Assembly: GCA_964594075.1 (NCBI GenBank) | Contig: CAZQKW010000011.1 | Coordinates: 1 to 64,000, forward strand | Length of the DNA: 64,000 nucleotides | Reading direction: 5' to 3' | From: CAZQKW01 sp964594075 | Lineage (GTDB): Bacteria > Desulfobacterota > WTBG01 > CAIYCZ01 | Shown: positions 60,236 to 64,000 of the stretch, in pieces | How positions within the stretch are numbered: position 1 is the stretch's first letter | Layout of the letters: every line of letters starts with the position of its first letter | The notes under the pieces: generated by a model | The model's input: the letters and a program-made list of their open reading frames with translations, nothing else | Database searches by the model: none | What the model was told of the DNA's origin: nothing | Translations under genes and position numbers: made by a program

Positions 60236-61642
60236 TTATTGAATAATACTGCCCAATGTATCCTGATGTTTCTTAAGCGCAGCCAAAATCTGGGGGGTTT
60301 CATTGAGTCCTTCCACAATCAGTTTACAGGACTGGGTTGCGCCGGTGAGAGCATCCACATCTTTCTTAAGGTGCAGCGGCAGTTTCTGGCCTGCTTTCAG
60401 CATAACGCGCTGCAAATAATCGTCCGCCGAGATCGGCACGCCGTATAAATCTATGGATTCTATCAACACGATATTTTTTATTTTGCCGCTCTGGTCAAAA
60501 GAATACACAAAATGCACATTGGTGCACACGTCGCACAGGATATCTTTGAAAACCTCCCGCACAAAAATTTTTCCATTGTTTTCTGCAACGCCGATATACA
60601 CCGTCTGCTCATTTTCGAGGATTATTTTCTGAAATTTCTTAACGCCCGGGGCAACTCTGCGTATATAGTCCATAAGCAAATCTTCGGGAAGCTCTTCTCT
60701 GAAATAACTGCCGGCTTTTGCCAGCACGCCGTTTAGATTCTCCAGTGAAATTTCGTCCTGCATATAGCGTATTAAGCCCTTTTTATTGATGATAAAAACT
60801 TTATTGCTGATAACCGCACGATTGGGGGAAATTTCAACGCCATAGAGCTTTGCCACCTCTCCATTTTCATCAACGTAAATGGGATAATTGACATAGTATC
60901 TTTCCCTAAATCTTTTTACCTCCTCCGCGGAATCGCCCACGGCAATGCGGATAATGTCCAGGTCTTCCCGCTTATACCGGCTGTAAACGGTTTTAAGAAT
61001 TTCTATAGCCTTTTTTACTCCTTCATTGCGGATTGATAAAAACGTGAGGGTAATGGTTTTTTTGCCAATACTGTCATAAAGATGGAAGGTTTCCCCTTCG
61101 GTATTTTTGAGTGAAAAATCCGGCGGCCGGTTCCAGAGTGCGACCCCCACCGGCGTCTCCTTTTCAGCAATTGCTCGCTCTATGACCGGGGCAAGTTCGG
61201 ATTCTGCCGGCAATTTGCCGCGGAACCGGATAGTACCGTTTCTGTCTATGATGTCTATAAGCGGCACTGTGCGCACAAAATATTTTTCGTATATTTGTTT
61301 CTGAGGATCTGGAACAAGGTCGTAGTCCGGTTTAAATTTCTTTTTAAACTCAAGCACTTCTTCACGATCGTTGCCGATAGCAATCCCGATTACTCGCAGG
61401 TTCTTATACTTCTGCACAATGTCGTTGATTCTGGCGACTTCTTCGCGACAGGAGTGGCAATAGGTGTTGAAATGCACGAGCATCAAAACAGTGCCCGAGA
61501 ATCGGGATAGAGAAATTATATTGCCGTCAATATCCTGCAGAGAAAATTCAGGGGCTTCCGCCCCGGTCATGTCGGCCGGTGCGGGGGAGGGATATAGGAC
61601 TAAAATATATATTATAATTATAATAATGAACACTTTGTTCAT
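60236..61642 (-). CDS. Exported double-thioredoxin protein with FMN-binding-like C-terminus
   Basis: A 468-residue protein with signal peptide (KVFIIIIIIYILVLY). The first TlpA/AhpC-like domain (about 25-165) has CHSC (Cys62, Cys65) in HFNTYCHSCREE. The second (about 170-310) keeps the fold (PDFSLKNTEGETFHLYD, VFIINKKGLIRYM) but has lost the cysteine pair. The third part contains CDVC (ILCDVCTNVHF) and ends DALTGATQSCKLIVEGL, resembling the GAT motif of covalent FMN-binding domains. It is periplasmic. Such a fusion could pass electrons from flavin to thiols; this is inference. Confidence 0.8.
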   Translation of the reverse strand: MNKVFIIIIIIYILVLYPSPAPADMTGAEAPEFSLQDIDGNIISLSRFSGTVLMLVHFNTYCHSCREEVARINDIVQKYKNLRVIGIAIGNDREEVLEFKKKFKPDYDLVPDPQKQIYEKYFVRTVPLIDIIDRNGTIRFRGKLPAESELAPVIERAIAEKETPVGVALWNRPPDFSLKNTEGETFHLYDSIGKKTITLTFLSIRNEGVKKAIEILKTVYSRYKREDLDIIRIAVGDSAEEVKRFRERYYVNYPIYVDENGEVAKLYGVEISPNRAVISNKVFIINKKGLIRYMQDEISLENLNGVLAKAGSYFREELPEDLLMDYIRRVAPGVKKFQKIILENEQTVYIGVAENNGKIFVREVFKDILCDVCTNVHFVYSFDQSGKIKNIVLIESIDLYGVPISADDYLQRVMLKAGQKLPLHLKKDVDALTGATQSCKLIVEGLNETPQILAALKKHQDTLGSIIQ

Positions 61643-61789
61643 ACGTTAAGCGTATTTCTTATGGTGAAAAATGATTTCTGCTGTTACTGGAAGGGAAGAG
61701 TGTATGTGTTACCTATTGTATTCCTGCATATGTAACACTTTTTTTTGCGCGTATTTAAATGCTGCCTCGGCAGACAACGCTCACGCAGG

Positions 61790-62478
61790 CTACCGCAACG
61801 CTGTCTCTCTAACGGCGGCGTGATCCGCCATGCCGCCTAAAGCGGCGCGCAGAATCTGGCGCCCGATCTGGCTGCCAACGGTTCGCGCAGCCTGTTTGGC
61901 CAGCGTTTCCACCATGCCTTGCCGGCGTTTGATGCCCCATAGTAAATCGCCAATCATGGCCCGGCTTTCAGACGGCGCTGCCGTCTCGTCTCGGTTTGCT
62001 TCCGACCCAGCCGCTTGCTTTTCCTCGGTCCGTTGTTTCAAAATTTCATAGGCCGATTTCAAGCGTCGCGGTTTGGGTGTCGTTATTCAGGCTTAAGTAT
62101 CCGACTGAGCAAACTCGGTCCCATTTCGCTGCTCGAAGTGCGCACGGGGTGACCAGCGGTGCCAAACACGTCCCAGAATAATATCGGGTTCGCTTCATGA
62201 GCGTATCCCTCAATGTCGATGCTGACAACGCGCTGCTGAATTTTCTCGTTAGGTGTTCCGGCTATCGCCAGACCCGAGACGTCGCCCTTTACATCAGCCA
62301 TGAAGACCGGCACGCCCAACCGCGATAAGCCCTCAGCCAATACAAGCAAAGAAATGGTCTTGCCAGTCCCGGTGACGCAAGCAATCAGCCCATGGCAGTT
62401 GCCATACTGGGCGAGTAAATAAACAGGCCGATCGCCTTTGCCAATAAGAATCTGGTTCATGGTTTTTTTTTGCGACAA
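61790..62478 (-). pseudogene. HerA-like ATPase (DUF853/YjgR) remnant
   Basis: The 5' part encodes the N-terminus with Walker A (VTGTGKTISLLVLAEGLSRLG). A shift of one base near 62095 breaks the frame; in the shifted frame LSLNNDTQTATLEIGL continues the family sequence, then stops. After that a third piece in another frame (61790-62062), KSAYEILKQRTEE...IGRQILRAALGGM, is the family C-terminus. Roughly 280 residues of the middle are missing. So the gene carries a frameshift and a large internal deletion and is surely non-functional. Confidence 0.88.
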
Positions 62479-62701
62479 CCATGACTCGCGCTGGCCAAGA
62501 TCGCGGTGCAGATCTACATATTGCTGTTTATTATATTTCTATTCTTGTTCACTTAATATAAGCAACCTCATAGCAAGTCAAGGTTTTTGATTAACTAATT
62601 TTCTTGAAAAAACCTCGGTGGTTTTTTATATTATTGTCAATAAAATACTGCAGGTATGCCAGAAAGCCCCCATTTTTACTGCCAAGGGTGAATTGTTTCA
62701 C

Positions 62702-63541
62702 ATGAAATCAGATGACCTTAAACAGATCGTAAAGGAAAAATACGGCGCGATTGCAAAGCAGGAAATTTCGCGGTTACCATCATGTTCCTGTTGCTGTCCG
62801 GATGCGTCTGCACGCACAGATTATTCAACTTTTAGCGAAGACTATTCCAAACTGGAGGGCTATAACCCTGATGCAGATTTTGGTCTTGGCTGCGGCATGC
62901 CAACCGAAACAGCGCGAATTAAGCCCGGCGATACCGTCATTGATCTGGGCTCAGGCGCGGGAAATGATGTGTTTGTAGCCCGACGGCTGGTGGGAGAATC
63001 GGGAAAAGTCATTGGCATTGACATGACGCCGGCGATGATAGAAAAAGCTCTGGAAAATAACCGAAAACTGGGTTATGCCAATGTGGAATTCCGTTTGGGT
63101 GAAATTGAAAACCTGCCGGTTGATGACAATACGGCAGACGTGGTAATAAGCAACTGCGTGTTAAATCTGGTGCCCGACAAGCTGGAGGCCTATCGGGAAA
63201 TCTATCGAGTACTGAAACCGGGCGGCCATTTCAGCATTTCCGATGTGGTGCTCACCGGCGATCTGCCGCCGACTCTGCAATCTGCGGCAGAAATGTATGC
63301 CGGCTGTGTTGCCGGCGCGCTTAAAAAAGAAGTTTATATGCGGGTGATAAAAAAAGCCGGTTTTATAAACGTTGCCCTGGCAAAAGAAAAGCCTATGACC
63401 ATTCCTAACGAGATGCTTTCCCAGTTTCTTTCGGAGCCCGAGCGGACAGAATTTAAAAAGGATGTCTCTCCCCTTCTCAGCATCACCGTGTATGGAGAAA
63501 AGCCCGAATTGATCGGCGGCGGCCGCTGCTGCTGCGATTGA
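62702..63541 (+). CDS. arsM: Arsenite methyltransferase
   Basis: A 279-residue SAM-dependent enzyme that methylates As(III) toward volatile species. The SAM-binding motif is VIDLGSGAGNDVFVARRLVG. The three As-binding cysteines are present: Cys64 (GLGCGMP), Cys152 (SNCVLNL) and Cys202 (AGCVAGAL). An N-terminal SCSCCC and a terminal GGRCCCD add extra cysteines. The ATG at 62702 is preferred to an upstream start because aagggtg lies 11 bases before it and it fits ArsM length. It has its own transcript after the pseudogene. Confidence 0.93.
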   Translation: MKSDDLKQIVKEKYGAIAKQEISRLPSCSCCCPDASARTDYSTFSEDYSKLEGYNPDADFGLGCGMPTETARIKPGDTVIDLGSGAGNDVFVARRLVGESGKVIGIDMTPAMIEKALENNRKLGYANVEFRLGEIENLPVDDNTADVVISNCVLNLVPDKLEAYREIYRVLKPGGHFSISDVVLTGDLPPTLQSAAEMYAGCVAGALKKEVYMRVIKKAGFINVALAKEKPMTIPNEMLSQFLSEPERTEFKKDVSPLLSITVYGEKPELIGGGRCCCD

Positions 63542-63569
63542 AATTTGCGGACATTCTGTTTTTCTCAAT

Positions 63570-63854
63570 TTACTGCTTGAATCCCATTTCCACTTTCGGC
63601 TCTTCGGCCGTTGCAATCTCGCCAAATTTATGCTCATATTTGGCGATATTCTCATTCAGCGCTGCAACAATTCTTTTCATGTGGCCAGGGCTGACGATTA
63701 TCCGCGCCGTAACTGCGCCCGCTGGAGGCACCACCATTAAATAGTCCATCACAAACTCCTCCTTGGTGTGTGTCACAATCATATTGTTGGCATACACGCC
63801 CCCGTGAAGCTTCTCCGGGAAGTTTACTTTGATTTCCTGTTTTTGCTCTGCCAT
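63570..63854 (-). CDS. DUF3467 family protein
   Basis: A 94-residue protein starting MAEQKQEIKVNFPEKLHGGVYANNMIVTHTKEEFVMDYLMVVPPAGAVTARIIVSPGHMKRIVAALNENI. This is the compact DUF3467 fold, found widely in bacteria and archaea, of unknown function. It is convergent with arsM, 28 bp apart, and follows the aldehyde oxidoreductase tail by 26 bp, so it could be in that operon. Confidence 0.9.
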   Translation of the reverse strand: MAEQKQEIKVNFPEKLHGGVYANNMIVTHTKEEFVMDYLMVVPPAGAVTARIIVSPGHMKRIVAALNENIAKYEHKFGEIATAEEPKVEMGFKQ

Positions 63855-63880
63855 TATTTCACCTCGCGTTCTAATTTGAA

Positions 63881-64000
63881 TTAAGCATCATGACGAAGTT
63901 CTTCAAGCCCCAATGCTGCCAATTTTCTTGTTTGTATTCGGCTGTCAGCTTCCCATCCTCTAACCCGGTAATAATCTTTAATCATTTTGTCAACCGGCGG
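63881..64000 (-). CDS. Aldehyde:ferredoxin oxidoreductase, C-terminal end (partial)
   Basis: The last 39 codons of a gene continuing beyond the window: PPVDKMIKDYYRVRGW, then a polar stretch, then RKLAALGLEELRHDA and stop. The DYYRVRGW...L..LGL pattern is the usual end of tungsten-dependent aldehyde:ferredoxin oxidoreductases. It fits the two maturase-like radical SAM genes at 56.7 and 58.0 kb. The metal-binding and cofactor parts lie outside the window, so this is a family-level call. Confidence 0.75.
   Translation of the reverse strand, partial: PPVDKMIKDYYRVRGWEADSRIQTRKLAALGLEELRHDA

Overview
The window looks like part of the chromosome of an anaerobic Gram-negative bacterium, most likely from the Desulfobacterota (deltaproteobacteria) or a neighbouring phylum; this is inferred from gene content, not from a marker gene. 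The signs are an oxygen-sensitive class III ribonucleotide reductase operon, heptose and Kdo (LPS) enzymes, PilY1/minor-pilin operons, an Etf/iron-sulfur oxidoreductase system, multiheme cytochrome c, and the tail of a tungsten aldehyde:ferredoxin oxidoreductase. No phage or transposase gene and no CRISPR array was seen.

Layout. 0.3-3.4 kb: an exported chelatase-fold-like protein with two paralogous Tat-exported cysteine proteins, closed by a terminator. 3.6-8.3 kb: a cytoplasmic beta-propeller-like protein, then nrdD, a glutaredoxin-like protein and nrdG behind a candidate NrdR box pair. 8.5-12.7 kb: PilZ, rfaE2, ahcY, trmB and DUF1848 housekeeping genes. 12.97-14.02 kb: tRNA-Lys(CTT), whose last 39 bp are repeated perfectly about 1 kb downstream; between the copies lie only a MntA-type nucleotidyltransferase and a HEPN protein, which looks like a minimal tRNA-integrated cassette. 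15.2-31.2 kb: two tandem, diverged copies of a fimT-pilW-pilV-pilX-pilY1 type IV pilus tip operon whose giant adhesins differ in their inserted modules. 31.8-35.0 kb: dehydrogenase E1 alpha/beta and a phosphotriesterase-family gene whose start codon appears to be ACG. 35.1-38.9 kb: two near-identical FAD oxidoreductases and a Kdo-kinase-like protein. 39.1-42.1 kb: a PadR-controlled membrane iron-sulfur operon of unknown role. 42.3-46.7 kb: etfB, ferredoxin-fused etfA and a membrane Fe-S oxidoreductase (EtfD-like).

47-63.5 kb is an arsenic region: arsR, acr3, two divergent thioredoxin-type arsC genes, an ArsP-like permease, an octaheme cytochrome c interrupted by one in-frame UGA, an outer-membrane porin, thioredoxin-like proteins, arsE/arsF/arsG, two radical SAM-SPASM proteins resembling tungsten-oxidoreductase maturases, and arsM. 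The last 120 bases encode the C-terminus of an aldehyde:ferredoxin oxidoreductase, the usual partner of such maturases.

The most unusual points are the tRNA-flanked MNT/HEPN cassette, the UGA inside the arsenic-linked cytochrome (selenocysteine or nonsense), the doubled PilY1 operons, and the PadR-membrane Fe-S operon. Start codons were chosen by ribosome-binding site and family alignment, so several genes are shorter than their maximal reading frames.
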